NCBI RefSeq assembly: GCF_026000115.1
Contig: NZ_AP026867.1
Location: forward strand, 5,731,001-5,795,000
DNA: 64,000 nt
Reading direction: 5' to 3'
DNA from: Aureispira anguillae
Lineage (GTDB): Bacteria > Bacteroidota > Bacteroidia > Chitinophagales > Saprospiraceae
Part shown: in pieces, positions 19,330-28,240 of the stretch
Numbering within the stretch: the first letter of the stretch is position 1
Layout: each line of letters opens with the position of its first letter
Notes under the pieces: generated by a model
Databases searched by the model: none
What the model was told of the DNA's origin: nothing
Seen by the model: only the letters and a program-made list of their open reading frames with translations
Program-made: the position numbers and the translations under genes

Positions 19330-19560
19330 TTTATGGGGCAGAATGATCTGTTGAAGCAGAAAAAATGCATAAAATAAATAAGTTTTTATAAATTGATTTA
19401 CAGTTATTTATAGTGTTTCATATTGTATTACATGAAAAATAATCATATTTTTGTTTTAAAGAATAAAAAGTAATAGAATTGCTTATAGAGGAGCAAATTC
19501 CCCGCTTGTCAAAGCATTGTTCCTGTCTTAGTTCTATTTTTTTCATTCAACTTATTTTTT

Positions 19561-21678
19561 ATGAATCACCCAATTTTTCAAAAAAGCATTTTTTTGCTTT
19601 TTTTGTCCTTGAGCTGTTGGGGCTGCCAAAAGGAAAAGCTATCCATGCACAACAACACTACTCAAACGCCATCTTTACCTCCAACCGTAGTAGGAGCAAG
19701 AAGCTTAAACACAACCATTGAGCAAACTGTCCTTGGTGCCAAGCGAGTTAATCCTTATACGGTCGCCAATATGACCGCTGCATGGAACCAATTGTACCCT
19801 TCCGATAGCGAAACCGCATTGCCTGCTACGCATTGGTACGTTCGGTTTCATCCACAAACACCACAAGAACTTAAGGAGTTACAACAGGCGATTAATTCCT
19901 ATGCTGTAGCCAATAATGACATCCATGAAAATGATCCTCATTTATTTGATTTTCCCTTGGAATATGAGATCGAGCAAGCAGGTAACTTTTACCACGATCC
20001 AAGTCTTCCAGCAGGAGCAATCACCTATCAATATGCAGTGGTTAAGCCCGACTTTCAATTTCCTGCGGGAGTCACTTATACCCTTATAGATGAATTGGTC
20101 TTAGCCCCTTATTCTTCTTTTTTAACCGCAGAAGCCTTTCGCCGTACGGGCAATGATTATTACAATGCGAAGAATGAGCTAGTCAACTTTTGTGCCCCTA
20201 CTTGTCCCAATTATCCCAATTGCTTGGCGGATGATGTGGATTGTGATGGAACAACAACAACCAATGGCGGAACCATACAGCCCTTTGGGCTTCCTTGTCG
20301 GCTGGGACCTTTATGGCCCTTTTGTTTGCACAATGCCACCGTTACAGGCTTACCGACCAATACAGGAGGTACAACCAGTAATCGCTGCGATTGCCCAATC
20401 AGCGTTTTTGGCAGCAAACCTGGGGGCTGTGTACGAGTAGAAGATACCCAATTGGGTTGGGAGGGGGTAAAAAATGTAGAAATTTACATTCGAGATCTGT
20501 GGTTTACGGGTAGAAGTGTTTGGACTACCAATGAGGGCTGTTGGTACATTCCCTTTAACTATTTTGGTCCGATCCAAGGCTTTTTGAAATACGAAAGCAA
20601 TCGACTCAAAATAAGTGGTCTAAGAGATTTGTATATTGCAGAGTTTGGGCATCCCATTGTTCAGAATTTAGGCATTCATATTTCAGGTTATAACAACTTA
20701 AACATTCGACATCATCGGCATACTGACAATAGCAGCCTACACAGAATGCTTTGGTTTGCTTCCTTAACCAATAATGCGGTTTATGAATACGATTGGTATG
20801 CTGCACAGGAAGGGCTACCGCCTGCTGCTCCTGATCTGAATATTATGTTGATGAATGAAGGAGGTGCGGCTTCTGCTCCTATGTTATCCCATATCATGCG
20901 AACAAGCCCAGGGGCAGGAATGACGATTGCAGGAGGTTTTAGTTTTGTAGGCACAACGGCTGGTTTTACGACCATGGGCTTAGTGGATATGTTTTTGCCA
21001 GGTACGGGGGCATTGGTGGGGACAATGATGCCTTTGTTTTTAACCCACATGCTGGCTAATTTACCCGATATAATTTATCAGTATGGAGGGCGAGAGATTG
21101 AGCTTACATCAGATCCAGTAAAAGAAACCATTTATCATGAATGCGGGCATGCGGCTCATTATTATGCCTTGTCCAATAAAAATGAATATTGGGTTGGCAA
21201 TATTCAACGAATTATAGCCAATGGAGGTTATGGTCTTAAGGGGACTACAGATTATGAACGATGTGCTTTAATCGAATCGTGGGGCTATCATATTGGGAAT
21301 TATTTTGCAGATTTGCATTATGGTCTAAATAATGAAGTCTCTGCTAGGTTTTTGGATTTAGATGATAAGAAAAGAAAGAAATTTGTGTATAGAAAATCTG
21401 AAAGAGATAATCCTCATAATCATTATTATCAGAATTTGTATTGGCTGCAAAAGGGCTTGTATTGGGATTTGATGGACGATCGAACGCATAATGGTCCCCC
21501 ATTAAATATTCCAGATCCCGTAAAAGATAGCGTATCAGGGTTCACCAATGTCGAAATTTTTTCAGCCTTAACGACAAATAGTCCTGAGTTAGTCCATGAG
21601 GTAAAAGATGCTCTGATTAATTTTCATCCTAATCAAAGAAATGCCATTGATACCTTATATAAAGAATATGGTTATTAA
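19561..21678 (+). CDS. Large lipoprotein with a zinc-metalloprotease HExxH motif, otherwise unknown
   Basis: The 705-residue product begins with a lipoprotein signal ending LLFLSLSCWGC (Cys at about 22). About residues 60-200 form an ordinary globular region, followed by a Cys-rich segment (CAPTCPNYPNCLADDVDCDG) and a second Cys pair near CDCPIS. A hydrophobic Gly/Ala/Met-rich stretch (about 435-500) precedes HECGH (His526, Glu527, His530), a gluzincin-type zinc-binding and catalytic motif, with Glu572 in ALIESWGYH as a plausible third ligand. That suggests a peptidase at the cell surface or in the periplasm. I do not recognise a named family. It is followed by a companion lipoprotein and a relic of its own 3' region. 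Confidence 0.75.
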   Translation: MNHPIFQKSIFLLFLSLSCWGCQKEKLSMHNNTTQTPSLPPTVVGARSLNTTIEQTVLGAKRVNPYTVANMTAAWNQLYPSDSETALPATHWYVRFHPQTPQELKELQQAINSYAVANNDIHENDPHLFDFPLEYEIEQAGNFYHDPSLPAGAITYQYAVVKPDFQFPAGVTYTLIDELVLAPYSSFLTAEAFRRTGNDYYNAKNELVNFCAPTCPNYPNCLADDVDCDGTTTTNGGTIQPFGLPCRLGPLWPFCLHNATVTGLPTNTGGTTSNRCDCPISVFGSKPGGCVRVEDTQLGWEGVKNVEIYIRDLWFTGRSVWTTNEGCWYIPFNYFGPIQGFLKYESNRLKISGLRDLYIAEFGHPIVQNLGIHISGYNNLNIRHHRHTDNSSLHRMLWFASLTNNAVYEYDWYAAQEGLPPAAPDLNIMLMNEGGAASAPMLSHIMRTSPGAGMTIAGGFSFVGTTAGFTTMGLVDMFLPGTGALVGTMMPLFLTHMLANLPDIIYQYGGREIELTSDPVKETIYHECGHAAHYYALSNKNEYWVGNIQRIIANGGYGLKGTTDYERCALIESWGYHIGNYFADLHYGLNNEVSARFLDLDDKKRKKFVYRKSERDNPHNHYYQNLYWLQKGLYWDLMDDRTHNGPPLNIPDPVKDSVSGFTNVEIFSALTTNSPELVHEVKDALINFHPNQRNAIDTLYKEYGY

Positions 21679-21730
21679 TTCATCATGCAAGCTTAGAGTT
21701 TTTCTAAGCTTGTTTTTTAATGTTATTGTG

Positions 21731-22393
21731 ATGTATAAAATATATGTTTTGTTATTACCATTGTTTTTAACTGCTGCTTGTGGTTCTAAAAACCCAGGTT
21801 GCTCTATTAAATATGGTTTTGAATTTCCTCTATCGATAACCCCAAAAGATGTTTTTTCTATAGACGATACCATCTGGTATGAAATCGATTTGCCCAATCA
21901 ACTATTGGATAAGAATAGTGGGAATTATTTTGATTTTACAAACTATGAACTTTTTTTTAATTTATCTACTAGTAAAATTGATACTGATTTTGTTTATAAC
22001 ACAACTCATTTATTTGATATTCACGCAGAAATTGGAAAGGTAACAACAGAAGTCAATGGATTTGTATACACCCATTTTCATTTTAAGAGTATTAATGAGA
22101 AGAAATTTAAAATAGGTTTGATTCCTAAGAAGAAGGGTTGTTATAATACATCTATTCGTTTAGCTGATGTTTTTATTGATAAGGAAAAGAATAAAGATTT
22201 AAATATAGGGAATACGGACTGTTGGGAATATTTATGGCCTGACACCTATGCCTATACTAATAATGGGCAATCCAATCATTATTTAGTAGATGGTCTCTGT
22301 CAATATACATCTTCTTCTGATAGGCGTCTAATTTGTAGTGAAGACTCCGTTTTTCACACAAAAGGAGGTTATGCCTTTTGTGTAAAAGATTAG
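21731..22393 (+). CDS. Putative secreted lipoprotein of unknown function
   Basis: I chose the ATG at 21731, giving 220 residues with a short lipoprotein signal (MYKIYVLLLPLFLTAACGS); a longer frame starts inside the preceding gene. The mature part is rich in beta-type residues and Cys (CSIKYGF, KKGCYNTSIRL, NTDCWEYLW, LCQYTSS, RLICSEDS, AFCVKD). The even number of cysteines suggests disulphides. It resembles in style small lipoproteins often found near surface proteins in Bacteroidota, but I cannot name a family. It lies 52 bp after the metalloprotease-motif lipoprotein and probably shares its transcript. Confidence 0.7.
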   Translation: MYKIYVLLLPLFLTAACGSKNPGCSIKYGFEFPLSITPKDVFSIDDTIWYEIDLPNQLLDKNSGNYFDFTNYELFFNLSTSKIDTDFVYNTTHLFDIHAEIGKVTTEVNGFVYTHFHFKSINEKKFKIGLIPKKKGCYNTSIRLADVFIDKEKNKDLNIGNTDCWEYLWPDTYAYTNNGQSNHYLVDGLCQYTSSSDRRLICSEDSVFHTKGGYAFCVKD

Positions 22394-22394
22394 A

Positions 22395-22451
22395 AAAAAG
22401 GCTTGTATTGGGATTTAATGGACGATCAAACCCATAATGGTCCCCATTAAA
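22395..22451 (+). pseudogene. Relic of a second copy of the 705-residue lipoprotein gene (near its 3' end)
   Basis: This 57-nt stretch matches 21449-21506 of the preceding metalloprotease-motif gene with four substitutions and one deleted C in a run of five. Translated it reads GLYWDLMDDQTHNGPH then a stop; the intact gene reads GLYWDLMDDRTHNGPPLN. The one-base deletion shifts the frame to a stop. It begins directly after the stop codon of the 220-residue lipoprotein gene. It is most simply explained as the surviving edge of a tandem copy. No homology beyond 22451 was seen up to 22658. Confidence 0.8.
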
Positions 22452-22658
22452 ACTTCTTAGAGGGGGTGACCTTCCAAAATAATAATTCACTCTATACAGA
22501 ACACTAGGGAGAGGGTATTTTTTGTTATAATAATGGTTAATTCTGTTTTAAGAGAACCTTTTGGTCTTTTTTATCATTAAAACCAAACAGCGTTCAATTG
22601 CTTAGCTCACAAACAGACTAGCTAACCAATAATTCTTACTATTTATTGCCGATAAATC

Positions 22659-23996
22659 ATGAAATTATTCTTCGTTATAACAACACTACTTTTATCCCAT
22701 TTTTTGCTTGCCCAAGATAGTTTGGAACAAAATATAAGAGTCTATATGGATATGCAAATGCACCCTACGATGCATGTTCCATACAATTTTTTTGGCGATG
22801 GTTTTGTTTTTTTTGATGAAAACAGTCCTCCTCACCTCACCCATCTCCATCAATTTAAAAATGTTAATTATGCCAATTATTGGAAAAATAATAAAGGGGC
22901 TCGAATTATTGTAGCAGGTGCCTTGACCTCTGAATGGGTAAAAAGTCGCAAAAAAGCCAGAAAAGTTATTCTAAAACAACTCAATTATGTCAATCAGTTT
23001 GCAGCAGAACACGCAGAGGATTTTGTAGTAGCCAAAACCGCTCAGGAGGTCAGGTACCACATCAAAAATAGCCATAAGACTATTATTATACATTCTATAG
23101 AAGGTGGAAAACAATTGATTAATAGCTTGGAAGATGCTGAATTTTGGGCAAAACAGGGGGTTGCCTTTATCACCTTGATGCATTTGGTCGATTCTGAATA
23201 TGGCAGTGCCGCTGTACGCCCTGGACTATTTACCACACTTCTAAATTTTAAGGGAGCGATAAAAGGCAAAAAAAAACGTGGGCTAACAGAAAAGGGCAAA
23301 AAAGCCATCAAATGGTTGGCTCAGGCAGGCATTATGACCGATCTAACTCATATGGAAAGCCAAACTAGAAAAGATGCGCTTGCTTTTATGACCCAAGAAA
23401 AAATTCCCCCTTTATCCACTCACGATTGCTTTAAAGCCATCAAAAACAACGCTCGTTCTATTAGTGGCGAAGAAATTCTTACTATTTATCAATTGAATGG
23501 TTTCATGGCTTTGCCCATTAGTGGTATGGAAATGCAATTGGTTAAATCCCAGCCGTACTACATCAACAAAGAAGATAGCTTAATACAAGCAGGTTGTCAC
23601 TGCCCTGGATCGGTAGATTCTTATAAATTTATGTATCAAGCACTTCAACAGTATATTGAAGCTAATATTGGTCTGATCAGAGGCGATAGCTCCATTTCCT
23701 TTGCTAACTTAAGTGAAGAGGAAAAGGTAAAATATGCCATTGGTTTTCAAAGTGATTTTAATGGTTGGCTCAATCATAGCCGCCCCCGTATTGGCAAAAA
23801 AGGTTGTTACCCCATTGATTCTACCAAAAACTATGAAGCTATAGAACTAGAAGGTTTAGCACATCCTGGCTTATTAGCCTCTCAGTGGCGACTCTTGGAC
23901 AAAGAAGGAGTTGACTTAGCTCCCATTCTTCGTTCTTCTGAACGTTTTATACAATTATGGGAATATTTTAGAGAAAATAAACAGCAATGGAAATAA
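22659..23996 (+). CDS. Secreted dipeptidase, M19 (renal/membrane dipeptidase) family
   Basis: The family consists of zinc-dependent dipeptidases with a TIM-barrel amidohydrolase fold. The 445-residue product has a signal peptide (MKLFFVITTLLLSHFLLAQ). The metal-site landmarks are DMQMHPT near residue 30, the bridging Glu in HSIEGGKQL, His in DLTHMES and ISTHD-like PPLSTHDCFKAI, and Asp in GFQSDFNG. An unusual Lys-rich loop (KGAIKGKKKRGLTEKGKKAIKWL) precedes the fourth strand. The extra C-terminal region (about 330-445) is longer than in the mammalian enzyme. It is a standalone plus-strand gene. Confidence 0.85.
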   Translation: MKLFFVITTLLLSHFLLAQDSLEQNIRVYMDMQMHPTMHVPYNFFGDGFVFFDENSPPHLTHLHQFKNVNYANYWKNNKGARIIVAGALTSEWVKSRKKARKVILKQLNYVNQFAAEHAEDFVVAKTAQEVRYHIKNSHKTIIIHSIEGGKQLINSLEDAEFWAKQGVAFITLMHLVDSEYGSAAVRPGLFTTLLNFKGAIKGKKKRGLTEKGKKAIKWLAQAGIMTDLTHMESQTRKDALAFMTQEKIPPLSTHDCFKAIKNNARSISGEEILTIYQLNGFMALPISGMEMQLVKSQPYYINKEDSLIQAGCHCPGSVDSYKFMYQALQQYIEANIGLIRGDSSISFANLSEEEKVKYAIGFQSDFNGWLNHSRPRIGKKGCYPIDSTKNYEAIELEGLAHPGLLASQWRLLDKEGVDLAPILRSSERFIQLWEYFRENKQQWK

Positions 23997-24287
23997 CTTT
24001 CCTGACAAAGTGCTTACTATCCAGTTAATCCCCATAGAACGGTACATTACTGTAGTCGTATTTTTCGAGATTCAGTGCAAACCTAGTTCATTCTTATATA
24101 AATTTTGCTCAAAAAATAATTTTTTTCTCTCAAAAAAAGCTTGTTCTCTAGAAACTACCAACCAAATCGCACAAAACTCCGTTTTATTTAGTACTTTTAT
24201 AGTAGAATTTTTAATGGTTTATTTTGAATAATACCATATATACAATATAACATTTTATTTGATAGACACTTTTGTTTTCTTCGACAA
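23997..24287. other. Intergenic region without recognisable features
   Basis: This AT-rich 291-bp stretch lies between the M19 dipeptidase and the next membrane protein. A short open frame at 24010-24231 has no family resemblance and no credible start context. No strong hairpin or consensus promoter was found. Confidence 0.5.
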
Positions 24288-24953
24288 ATGAGCATAAAGT
24301 ATTCAGAGCCGTCAAGAATTTTTAGGGACTTTAGATCCATCCCATATTCTGACTATTACTACCTTATCCGTTTTTATGAGCAGTATGATCAGGACATTGA
24401 TTATCTTCCTTTCAATGAAGGGCTAATTATGTCTTATTATTATGCCAATGCTCTTTTTGAAACGCAAGAATACGACACCCATATTGAAATAGCCAATTAT
24501 ATTCTAGAACAATCTATTATTCATAATGTCCGCTATATTGATGGAGAAGATGTTTATATGACAATGTTGTACAAAAAAACATATGCCCACTTAAAATTAG
24601 GGGATATCGAAATGGCAAAAAAATTAGCGATTCAATTGGTTCGATTGGATCACCATCACTTTTTATATCAAGCTACATTACGCCAATGTTTTTTGGAGAC
24701 TCGTCCTACTTGGATTCGCCCCTTGTTAACCTTGAGTGCAATGACCACATTGATGGCTTCAATTATAACAATTGTATTTTCTTCTTTTGATACCTATTTG
24801 CCTGTCAAAGCAATTATGATTCCTTATAGTTTGCTTTTTTTGGCGGGAATTGGTTTAGTCACAACGGCTGTGGCTTATTGTAAATATATCATTGTACCTA
24901 CCAAAAAAATTCTAACACAAGCCAAAATCGACCAAACTACCAAAGAAAATTAA
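24288..24953 (+). CDS. Membrane protein of unknown function with N-terminal helical domain
   Basis: The 221-residue product begins with a soluble domain (about 1-140) of helical character rich in Tyr, reading like two or three TPR-type helical pairs (LIMSYYYANALFETQEYDTHI, VYMTMLYKKTYAHLKLGDIEMAKKLAIQL). Two membrane helices follow near 145-170 and 180-205. A short charged tail (KILTQAKIDQTTKEN) ends the protein. There is no signal peptide, so the helical domain is probably cytoplasmic. I do not recognise the family. It ends 52 bp from the converging GH16 gene. Confidence 0.6.
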   Translation: MSIKYSEPSRIFRDFRSIPYSDYYYLIRFYEQYDQDIDYLPFNEGLIMSYYYANALFETQEYDTHIEIANYILEQSIIHNVRYIDGEDVYMTMLYKKTYAHLKLGDIEMAKKLAIQLVRLDHHHFLYQATLRQCFLETRPTWIRPLLTLSAMTTLMASIITIVFSSFDTYLPVKAIMIPYSLLFLAGIGLVTTAVAYCKYIIVPTKKILTQAKIDQTTKEN

Positions 24954-25005
24954 TGCTTAGGTAAAAGGTCTACCCCAACGTTCATCCATTATTCTATTTT
25001 TCTTA

Positions 25006-26829
25006 CTATTCAATAGAAATGTATCGAATATGAGAGAAGCGATCGTTTGGTAAAAAAGGAATTCCTTCTTGCGCATAATAAGTGCCATCTTGATAAATAG
25101 GGCTTCCTATCCACAGAAAAGTATACTCATCAGGGATTTTTGCCATTCTCCAATCTATTTTTGCCACTTGCTCACCATCTACCCGATAACTAACATCATG
25201 AGGCGTCCAAATAATTTCATAGAGATGATATTGGTTAAAAAAGTCTTGGTGCAATAATTCTTCTCCAGGATAATTTAGTTGGCGATCATTAACTCGATCT
25301 ACTTTTAGTATATTATCAATTACTTTCTCTTCTCCTGGTTTAACCAATACATTAGCATCTCGCATATAATCTACGATAGAGTAATTGATGGCTGAGCCGC
25401 CGCCCCAATTTTCCTCGTAAATTTTAGACCAAATTTCAATGTCAATCTCGTATGGTTGTTTCCCTCGGCTATTTACCATATGAGCATAAGGATGACCAGG
25501 AATGGGGTCCGCATAAGGGTGGTTAAATTGATACAACCATAAATTATGTACAATTCCTGTAGGAGTATGTGTTTCTTTGTTTCTCAATTGAGAAAACTTA
25601 GCAACAACTTTGACCGTACCGTACAAAAAGCTAGGTCCAAATTTGATCTCGCCCCAAGTTTTTTGTTTTTTTTCAGGGGTAGATCCTGGACATCTTAGAT
25701 AAATACCATTTTCATCAATTCGGACATTCTCTTTCCGATTTCCATATTCAGCTTTAATCATTGGCGCATCGTGAATATAGCCTTTGAAATAATCATCAGG
25801 CGTCCATTCATCTGCAATAACATCTTTAAAATAGCCATTACAAGTATCACAGAGCGGTTTTTCATCTCGATTACTCAATAGATAGACCGTTCCAGGCTTA
25901 TAAATATTGGCTCCATCAAATGTCTCTAAATGGGTTACAAACTTAAAATGTGTAGCGGCTAAATGAGCGACTTTATCGACAACAGAAACGTCACCTTTCA
26001 CCCATTTAGACTGAAAATAAGCAAAGGGGTTAATTGTCGTATAATCTATTTTTTCTTGAACAAGTGGATCGGCTTCCTCTTCGGATACCCACAACATAAA
26101 CTCATACGATCCTGGTCGAGCAGGACCATAAAACTGTTTGCTGGCTCGTTCATTTCCCTTAGGATCTTGCCCTATAATATATTCTAAGAACACCTCCTTT
26201 TCTTCTCCTGGCTGCAATTCTACCTCAAGCAAGTTGCTCCCACCATAAAAATTTTGCAAATGTACATTCGTGTTAAAATTCGCATCAGGACTGGTCGGAA
26301 ACCAATAAGAAGTATTCTGAAAAAACATACGACATCGGATGGTCTTAACGGTTTCGCTTTTATTGATTAGAACGGCCCTAGCCTTTTCCTTGGCGTGAGG
26401 TCCATTTTCGCAAGGACTAGGATAAGCCACATCAGCATAGCGAAAATTATGCGGTTCGTATTTGCAATTGTACTCATGCACATATTGATACTGTTGAGCA
26501 GTATCCAAATTCAATGGATAAAAATGCACTTCTAAGTCTTCTCGGACAATCATCTTGGATCGACTGGGCAAAGTAGAAGACGGCTGATAGAACTTATAAG
26601 CCTGAGGCGATACCAAAGTGACTCTATTATCATTCACGTAGTTGGTATCTTTTTGAAAAAAATGTGCAAATTTTTCCCAACCTGATTTGTACTCATCAGG
26701 AACAGGAAAACCATTGTAATAAACCTTTACCTCTTTCTTATTTTCGGTCCTAGAACCAGATTGACAAGAGATTAAGTTGAAAAGTATTACACAAATAAAA
26801 AGTACATTACATTTTTTGAGGCACAGCAT
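25006..26829 (-). CDS. Lipoprotein with C-terminal GH16-like glycoside hydrolase domain
   Basis: The product is 607 residues with a lipoprotein signal ending LFNLISCQSG, so it is probably surface- or periplasm-anchored. Residues about 60-250 form a beta-rich region containing several Cys (EYNCKYEPHNF, PSPCENGPH) and may bind carbohydrate or provide an Ig-like module. The C-terminal part resembles family GH16 (laminarinase/agarase group): the catalytic ExDxE motif is seen as EIDIE (Glu461, Asp463, Glu465). A later segment, YHLYEIIWTPHDVSYRVDGE, matches the GH16 strand FHTYaIEWTPd..wyVDG. The substrate cannot be read from the sequence. It is a single minus-strand gene. Confidence 0.75.
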   Translation of the reverse strand: MLCLKKCNVLFICVILFNLISCQSGSRTENKKEVKVYYNGFPVPDEYKSGWEKFAHFFQKDTNYVNDNRVTLVSPQAYKFYQPSSTLPSRSKMIVREDLEVHFYPLNLDTAQQYQYVHEYNCKYEPHNFRYADVAYPSPCENGPHAKEKARAVLINKSETVKTIRCRMFFQNTSYWFPTSPDANFNTNVHLQNFYGGSNLLEVELQPGEEKEVFLEYIIGQDPKGNERASKQFYGPARPGSYEFMLWVSEEEADPLVQEKIDYTTINPFAYFQSKWVKGDVSVVDKVAHLAATHFKFVTHLETFDGANIYKPGTVYLLSNRDEKPLCDTCNGYFKDVIADEWTPDDYFKGYIHDAPMIKAEYGNRKENVRIDENGIYLRCPGSTPEKKQKTWGEIKFGPSFLYGTVKVVAKFSQLRNKETHTPTGIVHNLWLYQFNHPYADPIPGHPYAHMVNSRGKQPYEIDIEIWSKIYEENWGGGSAINYSIVDYMRDANVLVKPGEEKVIDNILKVDRVNDRQLNYPGEELLHQDFFNQYHLYEIIWTPHDVSYRVDGEQVAKIDWRMAKIPDEYTFLWIGSPIYQDGTYYAQEGIPFLPNDRFSHIRYISIE

Positions 26830-26924
26830 ATCCTAATCTTTATAAAAATTGAGCTGTGAAAACGCTATATAGGTCACTACGAACCCCATAGCCACTGTTC
26901 ACAACTCAATTTTTAATTGCTTCA

Positions 26925-27989
26925 TTATTCAGGTTTAAAATTTTGCATTAAATTAACCAAAAATTCAATACTTTCCATAGGCATTGCATTATAAATAGAT
27001 GCACGGAAACCACCTACAGAACGATGACCTTTTATTCCCGATACACCATTTGCTGTACAATAAGCCAAAAAAGCAGCTTCATGCGCAGGGCTGTCGGCAG
27101 CAAAGGTAACATTCATCAAAGAACGATCTTCTACCGCTGCGGTACCTTTAAAAAATGGATTTCTATCAATTTCATCGTACAATAAAGCAGCTTTTTTCTT
27201 GTTCATTGCTTCTACTGCTTTAAGTCCTCCTTGTCCTTGCAACCATCTCAGTGTCAACAAGCATACATAAATTGGATAAACAGGTGGGGTATTAAAAGCA
27301 GAAGCTTTCTTGATGTGTGTACGATAATCCAACATCGTTGGAATAGCACGGTTAACCGTTCCTAAAATATCATTGCGAACAATTACCAAAGTTGTTCCTG
27401 CTGGTCCAAGATTTTTTTGGGCTCCTGCATAAATTAACCCAAATTGGCTAGCATCAAATTCTCGGCTAAAAATATCAGATGACATATCTGCTACCAAAAT
27501 AGATTCTGTTGTTGGAAAATTCTGATATTGAGTTCCATAAATCGTATTATTGCTAGTGATGTGCAAATACTTAGCATCTGCTGGTGTGGTCCAATCCTTA
27601 GGAATGTAATTAAAATTATCTTCCTTAGAAGAAGCCAATACTTCTACCGTTCCAAAATTAGACACTTCCTTAATAGCTTTGGTAGACCAGACCCCTGTAT
27701 CAAGATAGCAGGCTTTTTCTCCTTCATTGAGCAAATTCATGGCCACCATAAAAAATTGAGAACTAGCTCCTCCTGTTAAAAATAAAACCGAATAGTCATC
27801 TCCCAAATTAAGCAATTGTTTTACTAAACTCTGCGCCTCATCCATTACCGCCACAATTTCTTTGCTTCTGTGTGACATTTCTAAGATGGATAGTCCAACA
27901 TTCTCATAATTTTCAACTGCTTTAGCAGCTTCTTCTAAAACCACTTGTGGTAAAATTGCTGGTCCTGCACTAAAGTTGTGGATTTTCAT
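26925..27989 (-). CDS. serC: Phosphoserine aminotransferase
   Basis: SerC makes 3-phosphoserine from 3-phosphohydroxypyruvate and glutamate with PLP, and has the matching role in pyridoxal phosphate synthesis. The 354-residue product begins MKIHNFSAGPAILPQVVLEE. It has the phosphate-binding LFLTGGASSQFFMVAMNLL, and the PLP lysine in YAGAQKNLGPAGTTLVIV. The C-terminal motif GHRSVGGFRASIYNAMPMESI is also diagnostic. It has its own upstream region containing an inverted-repeat element; serA is not next to it in this window. Confidence 0.97.
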   Translation of the reverse strand: MKIHNFSAGPAILPQVVLEEAAKAVENYENVGLSILEMSHRSKEIVAVMDEAQSLVKQLLNLGDDYSVLFLTGGASSQFFMVAMNLLNEGEKACYLDTGVWSTKAIKEVSNFGTVEVLASSKEDNFNYIPKDWTTPADAKYLHITSNNTIYGTQYQNFPTTESILVADMSSDIFSREFDASQFGLIYAGAQKNLGPAGTTLVIVRNDILGTVNRAIPTMLDYRTHIKKASAFNTPPVYPIYVCLLTLRWLQGQGGLKAVEAMNKKKAALLYDEIDRNPFFKGTAAVEDRSLMNVTFAADSPAHEAAFLAYCTANGVSGIKGHRSVGGFRASIYNAMPMESIEFLVNLMQNFKPE

Positions 27990-28068
27990 GATTGATTGTT
28001 TTTGATTTGGGAACCGCTCCCTTTATTTAATTAGGTTGTTTACTATTCAGAAAAAGACAATGGTTAGC

Positions 28069-28229
28069 TAAGTAGATGGACAAAATTAGTAGTTTAAAAA
28101 TTGGAGTATATTTTTTTCGCTAACGACTTGCAAAACGTAGCTTTAGCGGGCTAAAGCGAGGCTTTTCAAGGAAGCTTAGCGGACAAAAGAGATTCAATTT
28201 AATGTTAATTATTTTTGTCCATCTACTTA
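28069..28229. repeat. Short inverted-repeat element (MITE-like) upstream of serC
   Basis: Perfect 17-bp terminal inverted repeats TAAGTAGATGGACAAAA (28069-28085) and its complement (28213-28229) bound a 161-bp segment. The interior contains an 8-bp stem GCTTTAGC-GG-GCTAAAGC near 28141-28158 and no coding frame. The left end also creates TAATTTTG on the minus strand (28081-28088), which could act as a serC -7 box. Terminal inverted repeats with a non-coding core are typical of a MITE or a decayed insertion sequence; no target duplication is clear. Confidence 0.65.
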
Positions 28230-28240
28230 AGTAATAAAAA

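Noticed and set aside
19261..19560. Small frames before the 705-residue lipoprotein
   Set aside because: One overlaps the gene out of frame; the region looks non-coding after the terminator.
24010..24231. 73-codon frame between the M19 dipeptidase and the membrane protein
   Set aside because: It has no family resemblance or credible start context.
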